In this document: positions 15,126 to 22,664 of the stretch, piece after piece
How the letters are laid out: each line of letters opens with the position of its first letter
Position numbering within the stretch: position 1 is the first letter of the stretch
From: JBOFBH01 sp051657715
Lineage (GTDB): Bacteria; Actinomycetota; Actinomycetes; Actinomycetales; Angustibacteraceae
Assembly (NCBI GenBank): GCA_051657715.1
Contig: JBOFLF010000044.1
Location: 1 to 64,000 of the forward strand
DNA length: 64,000 bases
Direction of reading: 5' to 3'
Made by a program: the position numbers and the translations under genes
The notes under the pieces: model-generated
What the model was told of the DNA's origin: nothing
Seen by the model: the letters and a program-made list of their open reading frames with translations, nothing else
The model's database searches: none

Positions 15126-16226
15126 TCAGGCGCAGTCGGCAAGGTCGCCGAGCCACGGGTCCAGGTCGTCGCCGTACGCGGCCCACCAGCGGTCGCCGCG
15201 TGCATGTTCGTCCGCGGTCAACTCCAGGCTGCGGAAGGCATGCTGGATCCGCTTCCGCTCGTCCCGCTCGGTACCCGTGACGACAATCCGGGTGGACGCC
15301 TGACCGCCGGCCCACGGCCCCAGCGAGCCGATGCTGAGCTGGCCCCCCGCGCCGTCCCAGGCGCACGCGGTGTGCGGCCGGGACGCCAGCCGGAGGTGAC
15401 CACGGGCGCGCAGGCTGCCGCTGCCAAGATCCTCGATCCGGTCCAGCAGCCGCCCCGCGTGGACTGGCCGGTCGCAGCGCAGGTCGAGAGTCCAGACCTC
15501 GTGGGTGTCAGGTGTCAACGGCGGGGCGACCGCCTGCAGATCCCCCCGAGGGTCCAGGGTCGGGCGCAGCAGCGAGGCGAGCCGGCCTGGGTCGAGGTCG
15601 TGGACGCCGGCCTGGGCGATCCGGAACGGCGGGGTGCTGAGGTGCTCCAGCAGGGTGGCCGAGCGTGAGTCGAGCGGCGCGGTGGTCGCCAGCACGTCGC
15701 TCACCTCGACCTGGTGCGCGAGCACCTCACCGACGGACCGGGAGTCTGCGGAGAACAGGCCGAGATCGCGCTCGGCGAGGGTGTCGTCGCCGAGCAGGTC
15801 GTGGACCAGCTCGGCGCCATCGACCGCGGTGACCACCGCGGCAGCCCGGATCCGGCCGTCCTCGGCCTGCACCGCGCGGACGACGGGCAGCGGTTCCGCA
15901 GCGACCGGCAACGCAAGCAGCAACAACGGCGGTATGACGTCAGCGAGCCGGTGCAGGGTTGGCAGCACGTCTTCGCGGATCGCGCAGGACAGGCAGCCGT
16001 GCTCCAGCTCGACCTGTGCCCGTTCGACGATCCCGCGGCCATCCATCACGAGCCGGTTCAGGACGGCGGCCTGGTCGTCGTGGTCCGCGGGTCGTTCAAC
16101 GTCGTACTGCACCGCCAACGCGTCCGGCACGTCGCACAGGGCGCCGCCGACGGCGCTGCCCCGGGCGACCGGATCCACCGACGCGACCGTGACGACGGGC
16201 AGGACGGGCCAAGAGGTCTTGGTCAT
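15126..16226 (-). CDS. COG0523/CobW-like protein with degenerate P-loop
   Basis: This 366-residue protein resembles the CobW/COG0523 GTPase family of metallochaperones. It has the metal-site region EHGCLSCAIREDVLPTL (Cys78, Cys81), the TAVDGAEL block in the position of the TKxD region, and a C-terminal CobW_C-type part with SGSLRARGHLRLASRP. The N-terminus (VLPVVTVASVDPVARGSAV) has no GxxGxGKT, so nucleotide binding is doubtful. Related Streptomyces proteins next to bL31B also have altered P-loops, to my recollection. The Zur-type promoter and rpmE2 neighbour point to a role in zinc starvation, for example supplying zinc to an enzyme. Start ATG 16226 lies 7 bases after a good -10, so the mRNA may be leaderless. 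Confidence 0.85.
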   Translation of the reverse strand: MTKTSWPVLPVVTVASVDPVARGSAVGGALCDVPDALAVQYDVERPADHDDQAAVLNRLVMDGRGIVERAQVELEHGCLSCAIREDVLPTLHRLADVIPPLLLLALPVAAEPLPVVRAVQAEDGRIRAAAVVTAVDGAELVHDLLGDDTLAERDLGLFSADSRSVGEVLAHQVEVSDVLATTAPLDSRSATLLEHLSTPPFRIAQAGVHDLDPGRLASLLRPTLDPRGDLQAVAPPLTPDTHEVWTLDLRCDRPVHAGRLLDRIEDLGSGSLRARGHLRLASRPHTACAWDGAGGQLSIGSLGPWAGGQASTRIVVTGTERDERKRIQHAFRSLELTADEHARGDRWWAAYGDDLDPWLGDLADCA

Positions 16227-16232
16227 GCCCAG

Positions 16233-16262
16233 ATTTTAAGGTGTACGAGTCCCAGTTGACAA
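16233..16262 (-). promoter_or_regulatory. promoter of the COG0523-rpmE2 operon
   Basis: On the minus strand TTGTCA (16257-16262) and TAAAAT (16233-16238) are separated by 18 bases, close to the -35/-10 consensus. The -10 ends 7 bases before the ATG at 16226, predicting a transcript that begins at or next to the start codon. The -35 lies inside the Zur-type palindrome. Confidence 0.7.
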
Positions 16263-16280
16263 TCATTATCACCAACTGGG
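16251..16280. promoter_or_regulatory. Zur-type operator
   Basis: The core TGACAATCATTATCA (16257-16271) matches the actinobacterial Zur box pattern TGA-AAT-ATT-TCA. It is flanked by a perfect 8-bp inverted repeat: CCCAGTTG (16251-16258) and CAACTGGG (16273-16280). The placement over the -35 of the COG0523-rpmE2 promoter is what repression by zinc-bound Zur requires. The assignment rests on motif shape plus the two target genes, both typical Zur-regulon members. Confidence 0.8.
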
Positions 16281-16398
16281 CAACGTGGTTCCCCCAAACC
16301 GGCCATCGGCCATCGGTTGCTGGTAGTTCTAGCTACTTCACGTGGTCGGCGGCCATGATCGTTCAGTCCTCGACGGCCGAAGGTGGAAGGACTGCCCG

Positions 16399-17529
16399 AT
16401 GGGAACTGGATCGTGGATGTCACGTCCCCGGCGTCCGTGGCTTGCCCCACTCGTGCTGGCGTTCGCGGGCGCCGCAGTGCTGCTCGTCGGCGGGTTCCGG
16501 TCGGACGCCCTGCCGAGCCCGGGTGATGCCCTGCGTGCCGTGTCCGGAGCTACTGAACGGATCGCAGCGCCCCCGCCCTCGGTCTCCCCTCCCGGGGGCG
16601 GGGGCTCAGTACCGGCACCGTGGGGTGGCCCCGGAGCCACGCTGACCCGGGAGCGTTTCGACGCCGGCCCGCACGCCGGGCGGACCTGGTCGTCATTCGC
16701 CCCGACCACCGTGCGGCCAGGTGCGCCACTGGTGGTGGTGCTGCACGGTGGCGGGGGATCGGGTCTCGATTCCGCCACGCGGAATCCGTTGGGCCGGTGG
16801 CAGCAGGTCGCGGCGGGCCGTCCCGGCGGCATGGTGGTGGTGTACCCGGACGCGGCCGAGGACGCTCAGGGTCAATCGCAGTGGAACGACTGCCGGGCGG
16901 GCGACTCGGCGACGTCCGGCGACCGGCTGCCGGACGACGTCTCCTTCCTCACCGCGCTTATCCAACGGATGGTCGCCAGGCACCAACTGTCGCCGGATCG
17001 CGTGCTGGTGAACGGGGTGAGCAATGGCGGCATGATGACGCTCAGGCTGGCTGCTGAGCGTCCGTCCGTGGTTGCTGGCGCCGGCGTGGTGGCCGCCAGC
17101 ATGCCGGTCGATGCTTGCGGGACGCCGACGCGACCGGTCCCGCTGGTGCTCGTCCACGGCACCGCGGACCCGCTCGTGCCCTACGCCGGTGGTGCGGTCA
17201 GGTGGGGCCGCGGCGCGGTGATCGGGGTCGACGCGACGCTCGAGCGGTGGCGTGCCGTCAACCGGTCCACGGTGATCCTACCCCTCGCGCCGCTGCCGGA
17301 CGTCGACCGTGCCGACGGCCCGCGTGGGAGGTCGAGCACGGTCTGGACCAGCACCGACCGGCACGCCCGCGGTGGTGACCCGACCACGTTCGTGCAGGTG
17401 CGCAGGGGCGGTCACACCGTTCCGGACACCTCGATCGTCGACCCGCTCCCGTCCCGTCTGGTGGGGTCGCAGAATCGGGACGTCGATGCTGTCACCGTCA
17501 TCTGGCGGGCGCTTGGCGGTCGGTGGTGA
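16399..17529 (+). CDS. secreted PHB depolymerase-like esterase (LpqC family)
   Basis: This 376-residue protein starts at ATG 16399 with GGTGGAAGG upstream. It has a positively charged N-terminus, one hydrophobic signal or anchor segment (13-32), and a Pro/Gly-rich linker. An alpha/beta-hydrolase follows: oxyanion HGGGG at 116-120, nucleophile Ser208 in GVSNGG, Asp in HGTADPLVPY, and a late His in RRGGHTVPD. This is the esterase PHB/LpqC pattern, enzymes acting on short esters such as feruloyl or polyhydroxybutyrate. The substrate is not predictable. The Zur-type site lies about 120 bases upstream, but no promoter towards this gene is evident there. Confidence 0.88.
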   Translation: MGTGSWMSRPRRPWLAPLVLAFAGAAVLLVGGFRSDALPSPGDALRAVSGATERIAAPPPSVSPPGGGGSVPAPWGGPGATLTRERFDAGPHAGRTWSSFAPTTVRPGAPLVVVLHGGGGSGLDSATRNPLGRWQQVAAGRPGGMVVVYPDAAEDAQGQSQWNDCRAGDSATSGDRLPDDVSFLTALIQRMVARHQLSPDRVLVNGVSNGGMMTLRLAAERPSVVAGAGVVAASMPVDACGTPTRPVPLVLVHGTADPLVPYAGGAVRWGRGAVIGVDATLERWRAVNRSTVILPLAPLPDVDRADGPRGRSSTVWTSTDRHARGGDPTTFVQVRRGGHTVPDTSIVDPLPSRLVGSQNRDVDAVTVIWRALGGRW

Positions 17530-17617
17530 TCGCGAGGCGGCCAGCTGACGGTGTCAGCCGTTGGGTAGGACCGCCCGGTCGGGCATGCTGGTTCGGCCGG
17601 GTGGCTCGTCGTCGGCA

Positions 17618-18424
17618 CTAGCTCGGCAGCCAGTCCACGCGCCCGACCAGCGCCAGGTACCCGAGAAACGCACCGATGTCGATCGCCGCGTGCGCGACGA
17701 GCTGCGGCACCACCGTGCGCCGCTTGACGAACCATCCGGCGAACACCGCGCCCATCACGAGGTTGCCCAGCAGGCCTGCCAGCCCCTGATACAGGTGGTA
17801 CGCGCCGCGGATCCCGGCTGAGACGGCCACCGCCACGGCTGGCCGGCCGCCGAGCTGCTGGATCCGGTGCACCAGGTATCCCGTCAGCACGACCTCTTCC
17901 AGTGCGGCGTTCGCGCACGCGGACAGCACCAGCAGCGGGACCCGCCACCACACGTCCGGCAACGAGGTGGGCACCACCGTGAGGCTCTGGCCGAGGGCGA
18001 AGGAGACGAGATAGGTCGCCAGCCCGAGGCCGCCCACCACCGCCGCGGTACCAAGCCCGAGCAGCACCCCGCGACCAAGCCGTTGCCTGGCCAGCCCGAT
18101 CGCGCGTACCCGCTCACCGCGGATCAACACCAGGACCATCACCAGGGCCACCGGCAGCACCAGGCCAAGCGTGCGGACGAGCTGGAATCCCAGGTCGATC
18201 CAGGGTTGATCGGGGGTCACTGGCCTGTTCAACGTGGTGCGTTGCGCGGAAACCTGCGCCGGAGCCGCCACCGCCGCCGCGAACGACAGCACCGACCGCA
18301 GCGCCGACAAACCGACCGCCAACCCGGTGACGACCGCGACCTCGGCGATCAACACCTGACGGCCCCGGGATCCCGCCCGCTGCCCCGGTGTTGGCTCAGG
18401 CTGTGGCTCGGGCGCGTCGCTCAC
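17618..18424 (-). CDS. CPBP family intramembrane metalloprotease
   Basis: This 268-residue protein has a Pro-rich cytosolic N-terminus and about eight hydrophobic helices. The CPBP/Abi motifs are present: ALEEVVLTGYL (Glu176-Glu177; the usual EExxxR has Gly in place of Arg), GAYHLYQG (His210), and AHAAIDIGA (His245, Asp249). Family members are CAAX-protease homologues; some bacterial ones give bacteriocin self-immunity or process membrane proteins. The absent Arg in motif 1 is a small departure. No partner gene is evident. Confidence 0.88.
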   Translation of the reverse strand: MSDAPEPQPEPTPGQRAGSRGRQVLIAEVAVVTGLAVGLSALRSVLSFAAAVAAPAQVSAQRTTLNRPVTPDQPWIDLGFQLVRTLGLVLPVALVMVLVLIRGERVRAIGLARQRLGRGVLLGLGTAAVVGGLGLATYLVSFALGQSLTVVPTSLPDVWWRVPLLVLSACANAALEEVVLTGYLVHRIQQLGGRPAVAVAVSAGIRGAYHLYQGLAGLLGNLVMGAVFAGWFVKRRTVVPQLVAHAAIDIGAFLGYLALVGRVDWLPS

Positions 18425-18835
18425 CGGCTCATCATCGCGGGTACGCCATGGTGATCAGTCCTCGGTATGGACGGTCGCATACCAGTTGATGTCATGAGCT
18501 GACAAGTTTGATCAGCTCCGTGTAGTGCCGTGTTCACGCTCGGATAGACCTTGCACCGAAACGCACGAGGACCCTTGACATATCCGGACAGACCACGGGA
18601 GTGTTCGGGCCGACGAACCCGGGGGTCGGGGATCGTCGGGAACTCTGCCACAGCCGTCGAGCCAGCTCGACGGTGCACCTACCCGTCGGCGGTGCGGCTC
18701 CCCGGGGCCGTACATCGCCATGATCTTGATCTTTGCTGCTCGCCTCGTGGTGGAGGCCCGGTTCGCGGAGGCGGACCTCACCCCCGGACCCACCGACGAC
18801 CGCTCGATGATCGACGGGCGAGTGAGGATGCAGCC
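18425..18835. other. 411-bp gap between divergent CPBP and DUF1800 genes
   Basis: No gene is supported here. TTGACA occurs at 18575-18580 on the plus strand but lacks a convincing -10 at 16-19 bases. A GAGTGAGGA at 18819-18827 is the ribosome site for the DUF1800 gene. The region presumably holds both divergent promoters. Confidence 0.6.
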
Positions 18836-20809
18836 GTGGGCCGACACAGCCATACCCCTGATGACAGTTCTCCGCGCGCAAATCGCGTGGACCTCGGGGC
18901 CGAGATTGACGAGGACCCCGCGATCGGTGGGGGAGTGGCAACTCGGGCGGCCGTCCGCGAGCACGCGTCTGGCGAGCACGCGTCTGGTCCGCGGCACAGC
19001 ACCGGCAACGGGGTGAGCCGGCGAGGCCTCATCGGGATCGTCGGAGCCGGAGCGGTGGCCAGCGCGTGTGGCACGACGGCCGCGGTGGCGCCGGACACGG
19101 TGCAGGCGGCACTCGATCCGGTCGTGGGTGCGCTCGGTGGCGACCGTGGCGAGGCCGCCGTCGCCCGTTCGTTGAAACGGGCGTCTCAGCAGAAGCAGAA
19201 GGCCGGCGGGGCGGCCTCCGGCGCAGCGGCAAGCGGCGCGGGCAGCTCCATGACCCCCAAGCCCTCCATGAAGCCGGCCGTTCGCAACGGTTCGTTCGGT
19301 GCCGCTGGTGGCCGGCCGCCGGCCCCCAGCACCAACTCGGGCCTCACGCAGCCGGCGACTCCGTTGTCCACCGACCAGGCGCTGCACGTGGCCCGTCGGG
19401 CCGCGTGGGGTGCCACCCCAGCGCTGCTCACCCAGATCCGCAAGGGCTCGACCGCCTGGATCGACCGTCAGCTCAACTGGAAGTCCATCCCTGACGGGTA
19501 CGTCGAGGGCTTGGTCGGCACGCTCGACACCATCGGTGCCGAGCCGGCCACCTTGCTCAGCTGGAACGGGCAGCGCGAGAAGCAGGACTACTTCTACGCC
19601 CACTCCCAGCTGGAGGTCGCCGCGATCTGGCGGGCGTCCTACAGCGAGCGCCAGCTGTACGAGGTGATGGTCGACTTCTGGCACAACCGGCTGCACGTGC
19701 CCAGCGTCTTCGACAAGTCGCGCAACACCCTGAACCAGTACGACGTCCTGGTGATCCGGCCGTACGCGCTGGGCAAGTTCAGCGACATGCTGTGGGCGAT
19801 GCTCAGCAAGAGCTCCGCGATGCTCGTCTACCTGGACAACCACCTCAACACCAAGAACGGCGGCAACCAGAACCTCGGCCGTGAGCTGCTGGAGCTGCAC
19901 ACCCTCGGTGTGGACGCGGGGTACACGCAGAGCGACGTGATCGCGGCGTCCAAGCTGCTCACCGGCCTGGGCATCGATGACGCCCCGCCCAACGGGCAGT
20001 CCCGCATGGTGGTCACCTACCACCCCGACCGCCACCACGTCGGCCCGGTCAAGGTCTTCGGCAAGACGTATGCGAACGGCAGCGCCGACGCCGGTATGGT
20101 CACCATCAAGCAGCTGTCGGACGACCTGGCTCGGCACCCGAAGACGGCATACTCGCTGGCGCTGGACCTGTGCCGGCGGTTCGTCTCCGATCAGCCGCCG
20201 GTGGCTCTGATCAAGCGGCTGGCGACGACCTACCTGAAGAACGACACCGACATCGCTCCGGTGGTCAAGCAGCTGCTGACCTCGCGGGAGTTCAAGGCGA
20301 GCGTCGGGCAGAAGTACCGCCGTCCACTGGAGAGCCTGGTCGCCACGATCCGGACGCTCGACGTCAAGCCGACCGACGACGCGGCCAAGCGGTACGAGGT
20401 CTTCCAGCACCTGCGGTGGTCGCTGTACGAGATGGACCAGCGGCCCTACGGGCACAACGCCCCGGATGGCCACGCCGATTACGCGCGGCGTTGGCTGTCC
20501 ACCGTGGGGGTGTTGAACCGGTGGAACATGTACGCGGTCCTGGCGGGTGGGTGGCATAAGGATGGCCTGAACCCGCCGGACGTGACCGCGATGCTCGGCA
20601 ACGCCGCGACCTACGGGGACGCGGTTGATGCCTTATGGCTGCGGTTGCTCTACGAGAAGGCGACCTCGGCCGAACGGGCCGCGATCCTGACCTTCCTGGA
20701 GGAGGGGTCGGCTGATCCGCTGACCGCGGATCAGCGCGCGAACAACTACAACCTGCGAGCCCGTGCCACCGCGTTGATCCTTGGCAGCGTCGACCACCAG
20801 ATGCGATGA
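18836..20809 (+). CDS. DUF1800 family protein with Tat lipoprotein-like signal
   Basis: This 657-residue protein starts at GTG 18836, well spaced from GTGAGGA. A long N-terminus leads to SRRGLIG (Arg62-Arg63, twin-arginine motif), a hydrophobic core, and ASAC (Cys78, possible lipobox). An Ala/Ser/Gly/Lys linker to about residue 180 precedes the DUF1800 domain: HVARRAAWGATPALL, MVDFWHNRLHVP, LRPYALGKFSDML-like helices, GNQNLGRELLELHTLG, GYTQSDV. Biochemical function is unknown for the family. Its genes nearly always pair with DUF1501 genes, as here: the stop overlaps the next ATG (ATGA at 20806-20809). An EHASG duplication sits in the N-terminal tail. Confidence 0.9.
   Translation: MGRHSHTPDDSSPRANRVDLGAEIDEDPAIGGGVATRAAVREHASGEHASGPRHSTGNGVSRRGLIGIVGAGAVASACGTTAAVAPDTVQAALDPVVGALGGDRGEAAVARSLKRASQQKQKAGGAASGAAASGAGSSMTPKPSMKPAVRNGSFGAAGGRPPAPSTNSGLTQPATPLSTDQALHVARRAAWGATPALLTQIRKGSTAWIDRQLNWKSIPDGYVEGLVGTLDTIGAEPATLLSWNGQREKQDYFYAHSQLEVAAIWRASYSERQLYEVMVDFWHNRLHVPSVFDKSRNTLNQYDVLVIRPYALGKFSDMLWAMLSKSSAMLVYLDNHLNTKNGGNQNLGRELLELHTLGVDAGYTQSDVIAASKLLTGLGIDDAPPNGQSRMVVTYHPDRHHVGPVKVFGKTYANGSADAGMVTIKQLSDDLARHPKTAYSLALDLCRRFVSDQPPVALIKRLATTYLKNDTDIAPVVKQLLTSREFKASVGQKYRRPLESLVATIRTLDVKPTDDAAKRYEVFQHLRWSLYEMDQRPYGHNAPDGHADYARRWLSTVGVLNRWNMYAVLAGGWHKDGLNPPDVTAMLGNAATYGDAVDALWLRLLYEKATSAERAAILTFLEEGSADPLTADQRANNYNLRARATALILGSVDHQMR
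18958..18987 (+). repeat. 15-bp direct duplication in the DUF1800 gene
   Basis: CGAGCACGCGTCTGG occurs at 18958-18972 and again at 18973-18987, giving the pentapeptide EHASG twice in the low-complexity pre-signal region. The duplication keeps frame. Confidence 0.9.
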
Positions 20810-22257
20810 CACCAGCGCCGAGCCGTCATCAGGCCACCCCTCCGCCCCCCGACTCGAAGGACGACGTGACCGCCATGGCCATCGACGAGAGCACCGTTGA
20901 CCAGTCCAGGTTCCTCGACCAGCTGCCAAGCAGCGCACCGAGCCATGACGAGCGTTCGGCCGGTATGCACGTCGGGTGCGACTGCGGCACTGAGCAGGCC
21001 GCCCCCGACCCGTGGCGCAAGGGGTTCACCCGTCGGCGGGTCTTTCAGGGCAGCGCGGCGATGGTCGCCGCCTTGGGTGTGCAGACCGTCACCACTCGGT
21101 ACGCCTTCTCCGCGGCGGCGAATCTGAATACCGACACGATCGTCGTGGTCAACCTGCGCGGCGGCAAGTGCGGCTTGTCCGACGTCGTGCCTACCTTCGA
21201 GAAGAAGTACTACTCGGAGCGTCCGAACATCGCGATCCCCCAAGGTGCCGCGCTGCCCCTGGAGCGCGGGTTCGGCTTGCACCCGGCGCTGCCCGGGATG
21301 CACAACCTCTACAAGAGCGGCCTGTTCGCCCCGGTCGTGGCGGTCGGCACGCCGGACAAGTCGCTGTCGCACTTCGAGGCGATGGACACTCTGGAGCGCG
21401 GGACCGCGGCCGGCCTGAACGATTCCGGGTGGATGAACCGAGTGCTCCAGGCTCGCGGCCAGCAGGGAACCTTCTCCGCGGTGCAGTTCGGCGCGAACCT
21501 GCCATTGGCGTTGACGGGCAGTGCCCCGGCGCTGTCCATGGGCAGCATCCAGACGTTCGGTCTGGCTGGCTTCGACGACGTCATGCCACAGACGATCTCG
21601 GCCTACACGTCGCTGTACAAGAACCTCAAACAGCCCTTGGTGAAGACGTTGTCCGCCAAGGTGACGGAGACGTTGTCCGCCATCAAGACGGTCGAGAAGC
21701 TGAAGAAGGTCGCCTACCAGCCGGCCGGTGGTGCTCAGTACCCGCAGGGCAGTTTCGGCGACAGCCTCAAGGATGCGGCACGGCTCATCAAAGAGAACAT
21801 CGGGCTGACACTCGCCACGCTGGACGTTGGTGGCTGGGACATGCACACCAACTTCGGCCGGGTGGACGCCGGTGACTACCGCAGCCATATGGAGGAGCTG
21901 GACAAGGGTTTCACCGCGTTCGTCGCCGACATCGGGTCGAACATCAAGAACGTGACGATCGTCGTCATCTCCGAGTTCGGCCGGGCGATCTTCGAGAACG
22001 GCACCAACGGATGTGAGCACGGGCACGGTCAGACGCTCTGGTTGATCGGTTCGGGTGTTGCGGGGGGCAAGGTGTACGGAACCTGGCCGGGGATGGACGA
22101 CAAGGACCTCTACATCAACCGCAGCCTGGCCGGCACGACCGACTACCGCGACGTGCTCGCAGATGTGCTGAGCGACCGTGGTGGGGTCGGCTCGTTCTCC
22201 GGAATCTTCCCGGACCACAAGCCGAAGCGCGTGGGCGTCACTAAGAAGCGAGTCTGA
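20806..22257 (+). CDS. DUF1501 family protein with Tat signal
   Basis: A 483-residue protein coupled by ATGA to the DUF1800 gene. The Tat motif is FTRRRVFQG (Arg76-78) followed by a hydrophobic core ending near residue 105. The DUF1501 domain then shows TIVVVNLRGGKCGLSD, LHPALPGMHNLYKSG, SLSHFEAMDTLE, LDVGGWDMHTNFG, and VVISEFGRAIFENG with HGHGQ. The fold is related to alkaline phosphatase/sulfatase-like enzymes, but activity is unproven. The co-secreted pair may work on the cell surface, so one partner without the other would be informative in a mutant. Confidence 0.92.
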   Translation: MTPAPSRHQATPPPPDSKDDVTAMAIDESTVDQSRFLDQLPSSAPSHDERSAGMHVGCDCGTEQAAPDPWRKGFTRRRVFQGSAAMVAALGVQTVTTRYAFSAAANLNTDTIVVVNLRGGKCGLSDVVPTFEKKYYSERPNIAIPQGAALPLERGFGLHPALPGMHNLYKSGLFAPVVAVGTPDKSLSHFEAMDTLERGTAAGLNDSGWMNRVLQARGQQGTFSAVQFGANLPLALTGSAPALSMGSIQTFGLAGFDDVMPQTISAYTSLYKNLKQPLVKTLSAKVTETLSAIKTVEKLKKVAYQPAGGAQYPQGSFGDSLKDAARLIKENIGLTLATLDVGGWDMHTNFGRVDAGDYRSHMEELDKGFTAFVADIGSNIKNVTIVVISEFGRAIFENGTNGCEHGHGQTLWLIGSGVAGGKVYGTWPGMDDKDLYINRSLAGTTDYRDVLADVLSDRGGVGSFSGIFPDHKPKRVGVTKKRV

Positions 22258-22275
22258 AGGCCCGCTACGCGGTCG

Positions 22276-22581
22276 TCATTCGCTGGAGCTCATCACCAAT
22301 ACCCGAGCGTGGAGTATCGGCCGTTGCTGCAACGCGGCTCGTAGGGCTCGGTGCAAGCCGTCCTCCAAGAACAGGGTGCCTTCGTACTCGACCACGTGCG
22401 CGAAGAGGTCGCCGTAAAAGGTGGAGTCCTCGGACAACAGGGCGGCCAAGTCCAGGGTGCGTCTGGTGGTGACCAATTCGTCGAGTCGGACCTGCCGAGG
22501 CGGAACCTGAGACCAGTCCTTCGGCGTGGTCAGTCCGTGGTCCGGGTAGGGACGCCCCTCGCCAACGGCCTTGAAAATCAC
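22276..22581 (-). CDS. conserved actinobacterial hypothetical protein, ParB/sulfiredoxin-like motif
   Basis: This 101-residue protein begins MIFKAVGEGRPYPDHGL and continues with RQVRLDELVTTRRTLDLAALL and LFLEDGLHRALRAALQQR. The final motif resembles the DGHHR-x-x-A element of ParB N-terminal/sulfiredoxin-like folds (an acidic-Gly-x-His-Arg-Ala loop). The conservation pattern is familiar from uncharacterised actinobacterial proteins. The role is unknown. It converges with the DUF1501 gene and is divergent from the HerA-like gene. Confidence 0.72.
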   Translation of the reverse strand: MIFKAVGEGRPYPDHGLTTPKDWSQVPPRQVRLDELVTTRRTLDLAALLSEDSTFYGDLFAHVVEYEGTLFLEDGLHRALRAALQQRPILHARVLVMSSSE

Positions 22582-22664
22582 CTTTTTAGTCTACGTGGGT
22601 AGGCTGCGTCCGCGCCGACCCGCCGCGCCACGTGCCACAGCGGGATTCACCTGAGGAGGTTCCC

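Noticed and set aside
17530..17617. Gap after the esterase gene checked for a terminator
   Set aside because: Only short imperfect complementarities; nothing strong enough to list.
18512..20557. A 681-codon minus-strand frame opposite the DUF1800 gene
   Set aside because: It is a shadow; the plus-strand gene has a Tat signal and family motifs.
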